Below are positions 33,304 through 42,405 of a stretch of 64,000 bases of DNA, in pieces. Location: assembly GCF_010727325.1 (NCBI RefSeq), contig NZ_AP022566.1, forward strand, positions 1-64,000. The letters are read 5' to 3'. The notes beneath the pieces are model-generated. The model was not told the DNA's origin, did no database searches, and was given only the letters and a program-made list of their open reading frames with translations. Position 1 is the first letter of the stretch, and each line of letters begins with the position of its first letter. The position numbers and the translations under genes are program-made. This DNA comes from Mycolicibacterium alvei. GTDB lineage: Bacteria; Actinomycetota; Actinomycetes; Mycobacteriales; Mycobacteriaceae.

Positions 33304-33537
33304 CGCTGCGTCCCCTCGTCGATTTGATCGCGCCGCAAAATCCTATACGTCGATTGACGGGGGTCCGATCGGCAATTTCGCCGCCACCGGGCACCGCGCG
33401 ATCACTAGTACCCCACCAATTCCCGCGTGCGGGCATGGGCGTCGTTGTCGGGACGGACTGCTGTCCTGAGTCAACCCGACCCTGGAGGACCCGGTTCAAG
33501 CCATGCACCGCGTTGCGCTCGCCGGGTCAGGTCCGGG

Positions 33538-33816
33538 TCAGAAGGGCACGTCGCATTCGGGAGCGCCTGGGCGACGCCGGGGTAGGCCGCACACTGCGGC
33601 TGCCCATCGGCCGGCGAGGATCTCGCGCCGCTGTTGATCGGGTGTGAGCCGGTCCCAACGTTCCTGTTCTTCGTATTCGGCGATCGCTGATTCGCATGAG
33701 CCGCATAGCACCCCCAGCATTGCCAGGCTGAAGGTGACACCTCCCGACCCTTCCCGGATCGAGTGGCACGTGCAGCGGACGGCAGTGTCGGTCCCCGAAG
33801 CATTGGTGAGTTCCAT
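33538..33816 (-). CDS. Small cysteine-containing protein
   Basis: A 92-residue protein starting MELTNASGTDTAVRC with AAAGGGGGA upstream. Six cysteines (RCTC, LCGSC, VCG, ECD) could form a zinc-binding site; the CTCH and CGSC pairs are spaced as in a zinc ribbon. A helical middle (EYEEQERWDRLTPDQQRREI) follows. No signal peptide. Family unknown. Confidence 0.6.
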   Translation of the reverse strand: MELTNASGTDTAVRCTCHSIREGSGGVTFSLAMLGVLCGSCESAIAEYEEQERWDRLTPDQQRREILAGRWAAAVCGLPRRRPGAPECDVPF

Positions 33817-34014
33817 TGGCGCATCCCCCTTTTCAGCGGGTTCGGTGCTCTAGACGCTCACGCCTAGGCGGTTCGTGGTACTGCCCCGACTGTATCCGAA
33901 GGGTCCGACACGATCACGGCGGGCCTGGGCCTGGCGAGAACCGCCGCCAGACCGCCTCTACAATATGCATCCTCGGAGCGCAGGCAGTCGGGCTCCTCAG
34001 GTCAAGGGGGGATC

Positions 34015-34995
34015 GTGTCAGCGGGTGGCAACACACCACCGCGCCCCGAGGATGATCACTGGCTCCTGGCGCGCTGGGGAGCACTCCATGTGTTCCTCGC
34101 CCTGCTCTTCAGCGGCCTCCTAGTTCACTACGCGGTCAAGTACCACTGGAACGCCCTGGACACCATCGCGGCGATTGTGGCGCTCTGCGCGCTCTTCGTT
34201 GCGTTCGTTAGCCTCTTAAGGAGGGTCCCCTTCCCTCCGAGGTACTTCGCAGCGGCGCTTTCTCTTTGCCTGGTTGTCAGCGTGGTTTTGGCAACCTCCA
34301 TCTGGGTTAGCCAGCCGCAGAATGATCTCGATAAACCTACGGGCGCTGGTTCTCCCGGTGAACAAGAGGCATGCGTGGATCCCACCACCGGCTTCACTAC
34401 GCCGTGGGGACCGGATCGCCCGTTGATCGAACGGGGAACAGGGACAGGTCCAGCTTTCAACAACGCAATGAACCACTACCGCAATTTCCCGTCAGACGAT
34501 GGCAGGCAGACAGTGATCGAGGCCAACGATGCCGAATTCATCGGATACGGAGGCTATTCCGTAGAACAGAACGTCCACGACGGTGGGACCTACCGCGTGC
34601 GCATGCGTCCTGTTAATACTGGTGCCCCAGGCAATGGTCAGACCGCGGCACAGAACGTTGTTGCCCGGCTCGTCAGCCCCGAATGCGCTAGCACCCAGTT
34701 TCGCGTGGTTGGAACCTTGACCTCCAGCAATGCCGTGCCGGACGTGGTATGGAGTTCGGTCACGTTCAGGGCCGACCGACCCTTTCGGATGGTCCTGTCC
34801 GAACGGCCCTCGAAGGCGTGCTTTCCCGAGGTAACTGGACACTGTGACAACACCTTTGGCTTCAGTCAGATTCCGGACGTCGGCCGCATCTTCTCGGCTG
34901 ATGGCCTTCCGATTGGCTCAAGCGGCTTCGGTGGCCAGTTCGCGGGCAACTCCCATGTCGAAATGATGATCTATCTGACCCCCCGATTCGAATAG
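34015..34995 (+). CDS. Membrane protein with large extracytoplasmic domain
   Basis: A 326-residue protein starting at GTG 34015 with AAGGGGGG upstream. Three transmembrane helices occupy residues about 22-105. A 220-residue exported domain follows with two cysteine pairs (EACVDP and PECAST; KACFPE and GHCDNT) and beta-rich sequence. It may sense or bind something outside the membrane. No family is recognised. 34996-35303 has no gene but holds a perfect inverted repeat. Confidence 0.7.
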   Translation: MSAGGNTPPRPEDDHWLLARWGALHVFLALLFSGLLVHYAVKYHWNALDTIAAIVALCALFVAFVSLLRRVPFPPRYFAAALSLCLVVSVVLATSIWVSQPQNDLDKPTGAGSPGEQEACVDPTTGFTTPWGPDRPLIERGTGTGPAFNNAMNHYRNFPSDDGRQTVIEANDAEFIGYGGYSVEQNVHDGGTYRVRMRPVNTGAPGNGQTAAQNVVARLVSPECASTQFRVVGTLTSSNAVPDVVWSSVTFRADRPFRMVLSERPSKACFPEVTGHCDNTFGFSQIPDVGRIFSADGLPIGSSGFGGQFAGNSHVEMMIYLTPRFE

Positions 34996-35165
34996 GAACG
35001 GACTCGGACGACGGGTGGGCCACCGAAGAGCAGCACTGGAACCTCGCTGCGGGCAGTAGAGCGACGGGCATGGCCGTTCATGCGGTGAAGTACTCGACAG
35101 CCGTCGCGCTCAGGATTGCGGGAACTCAACCGCGGCGGTAGTCCACAACTCTGATCATCACCGCA

Positions 35166-35212
35166 GTGAACTGGAGCAACGAAGATGAGCGAACGTCCGC
35201 GCTCCAGTTCAC
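35166..35212. terminator. Perfect 12-bp inverted repeat in intergenic region
   Basis: GTGAACTGGAGC and GCTCCAGTTCAC pair perfectly with a 23-base loop, between convergent genes. It may be a bidirectional terminator or a protein-binding palindrome. Confidence 0.4.
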
Positions 35213-35303
35213 TGGCCTGGCATGACCCCCGACGGGGTGGGCCACCTGCGCCGGCATCCCACGCAGGCTGGGGGGTCGGGCTCGGCGCGCTTTGTGCGCC
35301 TGT

Positions 35304-35759
35304 TTACAGATCGAACTCCGAGGGATCAATGCCGACAGCGAAGCAGGCTTCCTTCACCGCGGACTTTTCGTGCTGATCGAACGTTCCGTCGGCACCGCCG
35401 ATGATGATGCCGATCTGAATCACCGCTCGCGCTTGTTCCGGCTTCGACTTGAGCTTGCCGATGGTCGCCGTCGCCTCGACCTTGCCGAAGTCGAAATCGC
35501 CTTGCAGCTTGTCGCAGAACCAGTTGAACTTCTGCCGCAAATCGTCGGCATCGAACACCGACAGGGCTTGGTTGTTCATGATCAGGGACGCTGTTTTCTG
35601 GCGTTCGGCCGGGTCGATCGATCCGTCGGCGGCGGCGACGAGTGCACACATGGCCATCGCACCGTTGGCGAACTCCTTGTTTTTGAACTGCGCCGTCTTG
35701 AGTTGGAGCTGATCGTTGAGCTCAGACGTTTTCGCCCGCAATTGATCCCAGAATCCCAT
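35304..35759 (-). CDS. TerB-family protein
   Basis: A 151-residue soluble helical protein of the TerB (tellurite resistance/TerB-like) family: MAMCALVAAADGSIDPAERQ and IGIIIGGADGTFDQHEK are the two characteristic acidic metal-binding loops (ADGSxDxxE, ADGxFDxxE). The full-length TerB core is present. ATG 35759 has GAGGGAG upstream. TerB proteins accompany membrane-associated stress or defence systems; no TerD or TerC gene is next to it. Confidence 0.9.
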   Translation of the reverse strand: MGFWDQLRAKTSELNDQLQLKTAQFKNKEFANGAMAMCALVAAADGSIDPAERQKTASLIMNNQALSVFDADDLRQKFNWFCDKLQGDFDFGKVEATATIGKLKSKPEQARAVIQIGIIIGGADGTFDQHEKSAVKEACFAVGIDPSEFDL

Positions 35760-36018
35760 GCCACTCCCTCTAATTGTCAGTTGCCTGCACAGACTAGCGA
35801 AATAGCTGGAGTCCGCCGCACAATGCACGTTCTGCGCGCTGATTCACCCCTCGAACCCCAGTCCAACAGAGGCCCCAGCCCAGCTCCGGTCGTCGATGCG
35901 CTCAAGTGGTTCCACCAGCTGGGGCCCATTCGGGGTGCTCACGCTTCGCCACGCCGACGCATTGCTTTCAGCGATCGCTACCTGGCGCGCCGTGCTTGCG
36001 CCTTTCCTGAGCGGCGAG

Positions 36019-36534
36019 TCACTGCCAGCTGGCCCGACTGGCCATCGCTGCGATGCGGCTCCGCGCGTACTCGACAGCTGGTTGTGGAAACAGCGGCGCA
36101 GGAATCCCGAACCCCGCTGTGCGAGAGCCTTTCGTCATGACCACGACCATGTCGGATCCCGTAGACACCGCTCCGACATTTCGCCAGTCCACCACCACCA
36201 TGCCGGCAGGGTTGGCCACCATCAGCCCATGTTCGTCGAATCCTGAGGTCCACTGAGTGCCAGGGGTCATCGTGGTCTTCAACGCACGATAGGTACTCCA
36301 CCACATCAGCGTCGGCAGCAGTACGACGAGCGTCACCGCTATCGGGAGCACCACAGATTCGCTGCGGGACAACGCTCCGCCGACAAGCATGGCGATCAGG
36401 GCTATGGGGATGATGATGAACCGTCGCTGAGTTGCAGCTCGCCGCACAGCGAGCGCCGCGTAACGTCGTCGATCTGAGTGACCCGCAACCCATGTGTGAG
36501 CTACAGGCGGCACTCGCGAGACTGGCCATGTCAT
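36019..36534 (-). CDS. YcxB-like membrane protein
   Basis: A 171-residue protein with two transmembrane helices (residues about 38-80) and a C-terminal YcxB-like domain: FDEHGLMVANPAGMVVVDWRNVGAVSTGSDMVVVM, then IPAPLFPQPAVEYARSRI. YcxB proteins are small membrane proteins of unknown role. The ATG at 36534 is the best start although no strong ribosome-binding site is seen. Confidence 0.75.
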   Translation of the reverse strand: MTWPVSRVPPVAHTWVAGHSDRRRYAALAVRRAATQRRFIIIPIALIAMLVGGALSRSESVVLPIAVTLVVLLPTLMWWSTYRALKTTMTPGTQWTSGFDEHGLMVANPAGMVVVDWRNVGAVSTGSDMVVVMTKGSRTAGFGIPAPLFPQPAVEYARSRIAAMASRASWQ

Positions 36535-36605
36535 GTTTCGACCCTAACGCCCGTCGAACGCACTCCCACACAGCATTTCGGAGCCGTACCCAACCGATCA
36601 CTCCC

Positions 36606-37973
36606 CTACGGGGATACCAACATCAGATACTGCGCGGCGGCCTTTTGATGTGCGTCATCGAGCTGTTGCGAAGACGTCTTGAACGCATATTTGTCGGCGG
36701 TGGCTACACAGTAGAACTGTGACTGGAGGGCTTTCATCGCGATGCTATTCGTTCGCCGGTCGAAGCACTGCGACTTCGGCAGGCCCGGCACCTCGGGGGC
36801 CGGATGGTCGTCGCCGGACCCCGATTTGAACTGCTGCGTCGCCAAATCGGCGATCAGTCGGGCTGCTTCGGGATCACGCGCGCGATAGACCACAGTGTTG
36901 ATCAGGCTCATTCCGTCGACGCCCGCGGTGTCAAACAGTCGCGACGATGCGATGGGATCTGTTTCATAATGCAGCGCAGCTGCTGGCGGATAGGACCCCA
37001 TTGGCGGATAGGCCCTGTCGTCAGGCCCCAGGGGCAGCGTCCGAACCAGCAGGTTCACCGGATCCGATGTCAGATTGGCGAAGCCCCACGTCTCGGTCGG
37101 GCGGAAGGCGTCGATACGCGGAATCGACAGGTCGAGCGCGCGAGTGATCATCGACGTCGCCGCATCGATGCCGCCATTCTCAAGCTCCGTCCACTGGTAC
37201 AGGACGTAGGGGCCATGGGCCGTGAATGCCTCAGCGACCGTGGTGGGCTTGTCTTTGGCCGTTCCAGGCCTCGTCGAGCCGATTGCCTCGGGGTGCCCCG
37301 GGATCGGTGTCGGCACAGCGACATTGTCGGGCAACGCTTTCATCTGTTCGGCCGCCATCTCGGTGGCTGCCGCGGCAGCGGACGGCTCGTCAGGAAATCT
37401 CAGGACAGCGATGATCAGCGTTTTGGTGGGCTCCTCCATGTCAGCTCCGCGACCACTCGAGAATCCGGTCAGGTAGCCATGTTTCTCAGCGATGTCGGGA
37501 CCAGGCTTGGGGAAGTCGATCCACAGCGAAGCAGCGTTTTGCATAGGCGTGGTGTTGACGCTCAACACGCGGGTGATATCTGAGTCGACTTCCCACGGTC
37601 CAACGACGTTCGCCGCCATGCGCTGCCCCTCAAAAATTGCGCCGGCGGCTTGGCTGCCTGCGCGCGGACGGGGCGGGCGGGGCTGTGTGGGGTAGTTACC
37701 TGGACGCAGTGCGCCGATGTCCGCGTTGTCAGGATTCGTCGTATCGGCCGCGATTATGGGGGTGCCGGCGATCACCGTGGCGCAGCTCGACAGGGCAACG
37801 GCCACGGCACACGCCACCGTGGCAAGCCGCAGCAGCCGGCAAGCCCGCGCGGCTGCCCCGGCAGGTCCTGTGCCCGCCGCTCCGGATCGGTCTCGGGAGC
37901 ACGCGGTTGTTACTTCTTCGATATTTGGCGCCACCGATACCTCACTGGATTTGCTGTCATGCGACGTTGACAA
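36606..37973 (-). CDS. DUF7373-like lipoprotein
   Basis: A protein of up to 455 residues; the first codon at 37973 is TTG and a later start is likely, because the lipobox ALSSC lies at about residue 64. The exported domain has the look of the large mycobacterial lipoprotein family DUF7373: GALRPGNYPTQPR after the Cys, GYLTGFSSGRG, RFPDEPSAAAAATEMA, and a C-terminal cysteine pair (SQCFDRR, FYCVATAD). Function unknown. It is divergent from the DUF2993-like gene at 38071. Confidence 0.75.
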   Translation of the reverse strand: MSTSHDSKSSEVSVAPNIEEVTTACSRDRSGAAGTGPAGAAARACRLLRLATVACAVAVALSSCATVIAGTPIIAADTTNPDNADIGALRPGNYPTQPRPPRPRAGSQAAGAIFEGQRMAANVVGPWEVDSDITRVLSVNTTPMQNAASLWIDFPKPGPDIAEKHGYLTGFSSGRGADMEEPTKTLIIAVLRFPDEPSAAAAATEMAAEQMKALPDNVAVPTPIPGHPEAIGSTRPGTAKDKPTTVAEAFTAHGPYVLYQWTELENGGIDAATSMITRALDLSIPRIDAFRPTETWGFANLTSDPVNLLVRTLPLGPDDRAYPPMGSYPPAAALHYETDPIASSRLFDTAGVDGMSLINTVVYRARDPEAARLIADLATQQFKSGSGDDHPAPEVPGLPKSQCFDRRTNSIAMKALQSQFYCVATADKYAFKTSSQQLDDAHQKAAAQYLMLVSP

Positions 37974-38070
37974 GGAAATTTACCGGAAGATCAGCGGGGC
38001 GATTGACACCGAATTATCGGGTAGGAAATCTGGTGACAGACTCGGTGCAGCGACCAGGCACAATCAAGCA

Positions 38071-38961
38071 GTGACCAACCCTCCTTGGGCCCAGCAGCCG
38101 CCCATTCGGCCAGGTGGGGCGCCGTCCCCTTTTGACGGACCTACTCGATCCATTCCGCGCCATGCGCCGGCCAGTCCCCCAGGTGCCCACCCGCAGGGCA
38201 ACGCTGCCGTACCGCCTCCAGCGAGCCCACCAGCTGAGCCGCGGCGGCGAGGCCGGGGCTTCAAGGCCGGGCTGATCTGCCTGCTGGTGCTTGTCGTCGC
38301 CCTGACGGGCCTGGTCGGTACTGAGCTCTACGCGCGCCACCGCGCGGCATCGGTCATTGGAGACATCGTCAAATGTTCCGTCGGTGACACCGCTACCACG
38401 ACGCTTCCCGTGATGCCCCCGTTCCTCTGGCAGCACCTCGTTGGCACGTACTCCGCCATCGACATTAAGACCGCCGGCCACAACGTCCGCCAGGCCCAGG
38501 GGATGCAGCTGCAGGCCGAGATCCGTGACCTTCAACAGCGCGACAACACGGCCACGATCAAGTCGGTAAATGCCCGCCTGACTTGGTCGCCTGACGGCAT
38601 CAAGCAAACGGTCAAATCTGCCATTCCATTTCTGGGTAGCCTCATCACAGATGTCAGCGCAAATCCCGACAATGACACCCTGAAACTCAGCAGCCTGCTG
38701 GCCACCCTCACCGTAAGGCCTCGCGCTACCGCTGACGGTGGACTCACACTCGACATCGTCGATGCGACTGGCCCGGGCCTGGGAGAGACCAGCGACCTGC
38801 AGCCGCTACTGGACGCCTATCTCGCAAGACAGACCAGCAACCTTCCGCTAGGAGTTAAGGCCCAAAGTCTCGACGTCACCGACGACGGCGTGATCGCACA
38901 GTTCGCCGCTCACGACACGACGGTCCCCATGCGCACCGAGGAATGCTTCAGCGCCACCTAA
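38071..38961 (+). CDS. LmeA/DUF2993-like phospholipid-binding protein
   Basis: A 296-residue protein starting at GTG 38071. A Pro-rich cytoplasmic N-terminus (residues 1-65) is followed by a transmembrane helix (LICLLVLVVALTGLVGTELY) and an exported domain with the DUF2993 layout: AASVIGDIVKCSVGD, PFLWQHLVGTYSAIDI and NLPLGVKAQSLDVTDDGVIAQF. LmeA, of this family, is a lipid-binding protein needed for lipomannan maturation. Whether this paralogue acts likewise is unknown. Confidence 0.8.
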   Translation: MTNPPWAQQPPIRPGGAPSPFDGPTRSIPRHAPASPPGAHPQGNAAVPPPASPPAEPRRRGRGFKAGLICLLVLVVALTGLVGTELYARHRAASVIGDIVKCSVGDTATTTLPVMPPFLWQHLVGTYSAIDIKTAGHNVRQAQGMQLQAEIRDLQQRDNTATIKSVNARLTWSPDGIKQTVKSAIPFLGSLITDVSANPDNDTLKLSSLLATLTVRPRATADGGLTLDIVDATGPGLGETSDLQPLLDAYLARQTSNLPLGVKAQSLDVTDDGVIAQFAAHDTTVPMRTEECFSAT

Positions 38962-39139
38962 AACGGCGTCGGCAACCACATCTAGGCCACCGACGAGGCG
39001 ATCCCCGGCAGCTTGTCGGGTGCCATATCGACATAGCAGCGCATCAGCGCGGCGGCAGGTCGGAACGTGTGAGGCTTGTTTGCAGGCTACGAGCGACCCG
39101 CTAACCACGAAACAACCCAACTACGTTCGACTTTCGGCG

Positions 39140-39421
39140 CTAATGCCCGCCAGCTCCGTCACGGTCCTCCTCGGCCCACTTGACGCGCCACCGGCTGATT
39201 ATCGTCGCAGCTTCTTCCAGGGTGATCTCTTCATGATCGACGTCATTGTGCCCCAACCGGTACTTGCTCAGGTACTCCGTGGGATGCCACCGCAAATCCC
39301 GTCCGAACGCCTCATCGGTCGGCATAGGGGTGGTATGGATTCGCCTGACTAGCCCGCTTGGGTTGTCACGAGTTCTATCTGCGGCCAACTTTGCGTAGTA
39401 GGTGATGTTAGGTTCGGTCAT
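39140..39421 (-). CDS. Hypothetical small protein
   Basis: A 93-residue soluble acidic protein starting MTEPNITYYAKLAADRT. The sequence RIHTTPMPTDEAFGRDLRWHPTEYLSKYRLGHND recalls a family of short actinobacterial proteins found on mobile DNA. No catalytic motif is visible. It is adjacent to two other small minus-strand genes. Confidence 0.6.
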   Translation of the reverse strand: MTEPNITYYAKLAADRTRDNPSGLVRRIHTTPMPTDEAFGRDLRWHPTEYLSKYRLGHNDVDHEEITLEEAATIISRWRVKWAEEDRDGAGGH

Positions 39422-39508
39422 CGGCTTGTTGCGGCGGGCAAACCTCGGACTTGAGGAGAGGAACGCCGCCCCTCCTTTCGGTGTCGGTCGCGCTCGGCGG
39501 GCCGTGCA

Positions 39509-39736
39509 CTAGCCGCGGTAGAGCTGCCATGGCCAGGTGCCTTCCCTCAGTCGCCATCGAAAGAGAACCACCGACCAGCACAGAATATTGAGAAAGATGG
39601 CGGTGCTCCACGACATATTGAAACTCTTGAGCGCCAAGAGCATCAATATCGGTGCGACGACCATGATGGTGATACCTATGGTGCGTCGACGCTTCAACAG
39701 CTTCTGGCGCCGGAGCTCAGGGTCTGCATCTGTCAC
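39509..39736 (-). CDS. Small two-helix membrane protein
   Basis: A 75-residue protein starting at GTG 39736 (VTDADPELRRQKLL) with GAGAGG upstream. A basic N-terminal helix is followed by two transmembrane helices (TIGITIMVVAPILMLLAL and AIFLNILCWSVVLF). Function unknown. Confidence 0.6.
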   Translation of the reverse strand: MTDADPELRRQKLLKRRRTIGITIMVVAPILMLLALKSFNMSWSTAIFLNILCWSVVLFRWRLREGTWPWQLYRG

Positions 39737-39779
39737 GGTGGGGACCTCTCTACATGGTTGTGTTATGCCGGCCCGAGGC

Positions 39780-40262
39780 TCAGCTGCCGAACAACTCCGC
39801 CGGAGCTGAGTACTCCTGCGCCCACTCCGTCCATACCGGCGCAGTCGCGCCGACCGCACTGGTCACCACATCCCACGCGCCGGTTGGGTTCGACCGGAGC
39901 AATCCGACATATCGTTTCGAGGCGCCGCCGTTTGCCGAGGCCTCCGCCAGCGGCGTGCCGGCGTAGTCGAATGGACTGCCGTCAGGGTTCTGCAGCTGCG
40001 CGGACAGAAACGCCCAACCCTGCGAGGCCTTGAAGGACGTCACCGCGAACTTCGCGTCCTTCCCCATCTGACCTTTCACGTCGGCTGCCGCAGTCTTCAG
40101 GATGGCTTGTCCCTCGGCCGAATTCTGGTTCACGTCATGCAATTGCTGGGCTCCAGTCGTCGACGGCTCCGCAGAGGCGCACGCGGCGCCCGCCATTGCC
40201 ACCCACACAGCCAGCAGGCTCATTTGGACAGCGAACACCATTCGCCAGCGTCGATTCGTCAT
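39780..40262 (-). CDS. Exported protein, unknown function
   Basis: A 160-residue protein with a signal peptide (residues 1-30, core FAVQMSLLAVWVAMAGAACASA). A single cysteine at the end of the core may be a degenerate lipobox. The mature domain (QAILKTAAADVKGQMGKDAKFAVTSFKASQGWAFLSAQLQ) looks like a small alpha/beta fold seen in periplasmic proteins of proteobacteria and actinobacteria. 40263-40637 (375 bases) holds no supported feature. Confidence 0.65.
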   Translation of the reverse strand: MTNRRWRMVFAVQMSLLAVWVAMAGAACASAEPSTTGAQQLHDVNQNSAEGQAILKTAAADVKGQMGKDAKFAVTSFKASQGWAFLSAQLQNPDGSPFDYAGTPLAEASANGGASKRYVGLLRSNPTGAWDVVTSAVGATAPVWTEWAQEYSAPAELFGS

Positions 40263-40637
40263 GAGCCGACGTTACCGCAGGGCAAACCGGCCTGTGATCG
40301 ACAAGACCTCGCACACAACGGATCTGTCACCCCGCACGTTCGCCTGTCCCGTGTCTCGCCGGTGATGTCGTGAAACTTCGCGTCCTTCGGTGTGCGTTCG
40401 TGTTGCGGCACGGCGATTTACTGGTACTCATGGTCCTGCGCGACAGACTTTCTCGGCCGATCCGATTCGGGGTCGTTGGGTCTGGATCGACACCAGAATC
40501 GCAGCACCGAGCACGCCGGTCCCGCTAGTGTCCTGTGGAAAATCGCTCCCGACCTGCGCCCTCATACCTCCTCGCCAGCACTAGGCTGGCATTGCCACAC
40601 TCAACAGGTGCGGTCTGCGAAACCGAGGAGGCCAGGC

Positions 40638-41333
40638 GTGCAACCAAACCACCTGATTGAGCTTGTCGACAAGGTGTTCCAATTCCAGCCCAAGCCCCTC
40701 ATGGTTGCGCCACTGGAGATCCCCACCGGCATGACCCCGATCGAACAGGCGACCGCCGGCCTCTACCACGCCGTGAATGCGATCACCGAATCTGATTGCA
40801 CGCACCACCTCCGCGATTGGACCGACCGCCGTGACCGCACATTGGAGTGGCGCCATCATCTGGCCAACCATCCCATCCCTGACACGACCGAGAGCAGCAC
40901 CGCGATCGCACGCGGTGAGATGAGCGTTGCCACCGCGCTTTTCGGTACCGACCGCTACGAAGACATGCTGACGGAATTCGAAGAGATCCTGGAGTGGTCA
41001 GCGAACCGATACACAGAGTCTGCCAGGAAACACCAAACCATCGCGGACGCTCTTCAGCGCGCCAACGGCATACGACGGCGCGGCGATGAGCGAATCCAAC
41101 AGATACTTCGAAGCTGCGACCGCAAGATCAAGAAACTCCGTGATAGCGACACCGACGCGCGCCGCCAGATCATCGAAGCCGGCCAGCGCGATGTCCGAAC
41201 AGCGGCCACGGCCGCGGTATCCCGAACCAACGCGCTCACAAGACAGATCTTGGATCTCGACGAGGATTACGCAGTCATCAGCGTGCCGGAATGGCTCACA
41301 CGCCACCACCTCAATACGAGTCTGACTGACTGA
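40638..41333 (+). CDS. Hypothetical coiled-coil protein
   Basis: A 231-residue soluble protein starting at GTG 40638 with GAGGAGG 7 bases upstream. The second half is a continuous charged helix (RIQQILRSCDRKIKKLRDSD through AATAAVSRTNALTRQ), probably a coiled coil. No known domain. It is followed by the GIY-YIG-like gene 127 bases downstream. Confidence 0.65.
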   Translation: MQPNHLIELVDKVFQFQPKPLMVAPLEIPTGMTPIEQATAGLYHAVNAITESDCTHHLRDWTDRRDRTLEWRHHLANHPIPDTTESSTAIARGEMSVATALFGTDRYEDMLTEFEEILEWSANRYTESARKHQTIADALQRANGIRRRGDERIQQILRSCDRKIKKLRDSDTDARRQIIEAGQRDVRTAATAAVSRTNALTRQILDLDEDYAVISVPEWLTRHHLNTSLTD

Positions 41334-41460
41334 ACGCTTCACGCCGAGCAGATGCTCTGCAGAACAGGCCACTGGCACCTCCCCCAGCTCGCGCGGCCAA
41401 TGCTCGGTTCGCCGTTGGCTGTTCCTCGTCGTGTCACTCCCATCGGTGACAATCAGGGCT

Positions 41461-42135
41461 ATGCCTCATACAACACCCCAATCCACCCGCGACATGCCGC
41501 AACACCTCCGGTTCAGGGATGACCGCGCGACGGCCGGCGCGCGCGGCAGTGGACATCTGTACCTCATCCAGTTCGACAACGGCACCGTCAAGGCCGGCTG
41601 CACCTCAGACCTCCCGACCAGATTCACCCAACACGCTCGAGACTCCGGCCGCTACGGGCTGCGGATCGTCAATCACTGGAGTTCTCAACGCTTCAGCGAT
41701 ATCCGTCTCCGCGAGCGTCAGCTCCTCGATGTCCTGGCCCACATCGGTACCCGCACTGAGGCCGGTCGAGAATTCTTCCGAGATATTCCATTCAGCATTG
41801 CCCGGTACCAGGCCGAGAACCTCGACAGGGCACGCCCAGAACGTTGCTGCTGCGGTCATTGCGTCGCACCGCTCGATGTTCGCCTCCCAGTTCACATTCG
41901 GGACGTCAAGCAGACGGATACGGGGAGCACAGTGTTCGACGTGCAGCTGCCTTGCGGATCGGTTGTGTCCGCCTCATTTGGCGACGATGACTACGGCATG
42001 AACGGCCAGTATCCGCTGCGCAGCGGCGACCACATCACGGTGGAGCTGTCGCCGGGTGCGGCAACGCTCATGTTCGGCTACGTGCTGGAGGAGCCCGACC
42101 GCATGCGCAGGAAACCGCAGTCAGGTCCGTGCTGA
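41461..42135 (+). CDS. GIY-YIG/T5orf172-like protein
   Basis: A 224-residue protein. Residues 30-100 are a minimal GIY-YIG-type domain: GHLYLIQFDNGTVKAGCTSDLPTRFTQH, with the IRLRERQLLDVL helix and REFF segment as in T5orf172-type proteins. A CCCGHC cysteine cluster and a beta-rich C-terminal domain follow. It may be a nuclease or a nucleic-acid-binding derivative. Just upstream TGTCAC-N10-GACAAT (41432-41453) is a weak relative of the PafBC promoter. Confidence 0.7.
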   Translation: MPHTTPQSTRDMPQHLRFRDDRATAGARGSGHLYLIQFDNGTVKAGCTSDLPTRFTQHARDSGRYGLRIVNHWSSQRFSDIRLRERQLLDVLAHIGTRTEAGREFFRDIPFSIARYQAENLDRARPERCCCGHCVAPLDVRLPVHIRDVKQTDTGSTVFDVQLPCGSVVSASFGDDDYGMNGQYPLRSGDHITVELSPGAATLMFGYVLEEPDRMRRKPQSGPC

Positions 42136-42405
42136 ATCGCAATCCGTCTCAGCACGGCGTGCCTTGATATCCGGGTGTGAACGTCGCGACACTCGACCAC
42201 AGTTGCGCGTCGCTTTCCCATCGCACGCAAACCCACTCTTTTCTCATTCAACGAACTGCGCCAGCCATATTCGCCGTTTCTTCGTAACGTCAGCAATCTC
42301 CTAACGAAGCGGCGTACAGTCAGCGAACAATCAACGCACAGGCGGCCCCAGCCTTCGCAGTGATGGTTGTCGGCTCTCGGATGCGCCTCGCCGGGAGGGG
42401 GGACG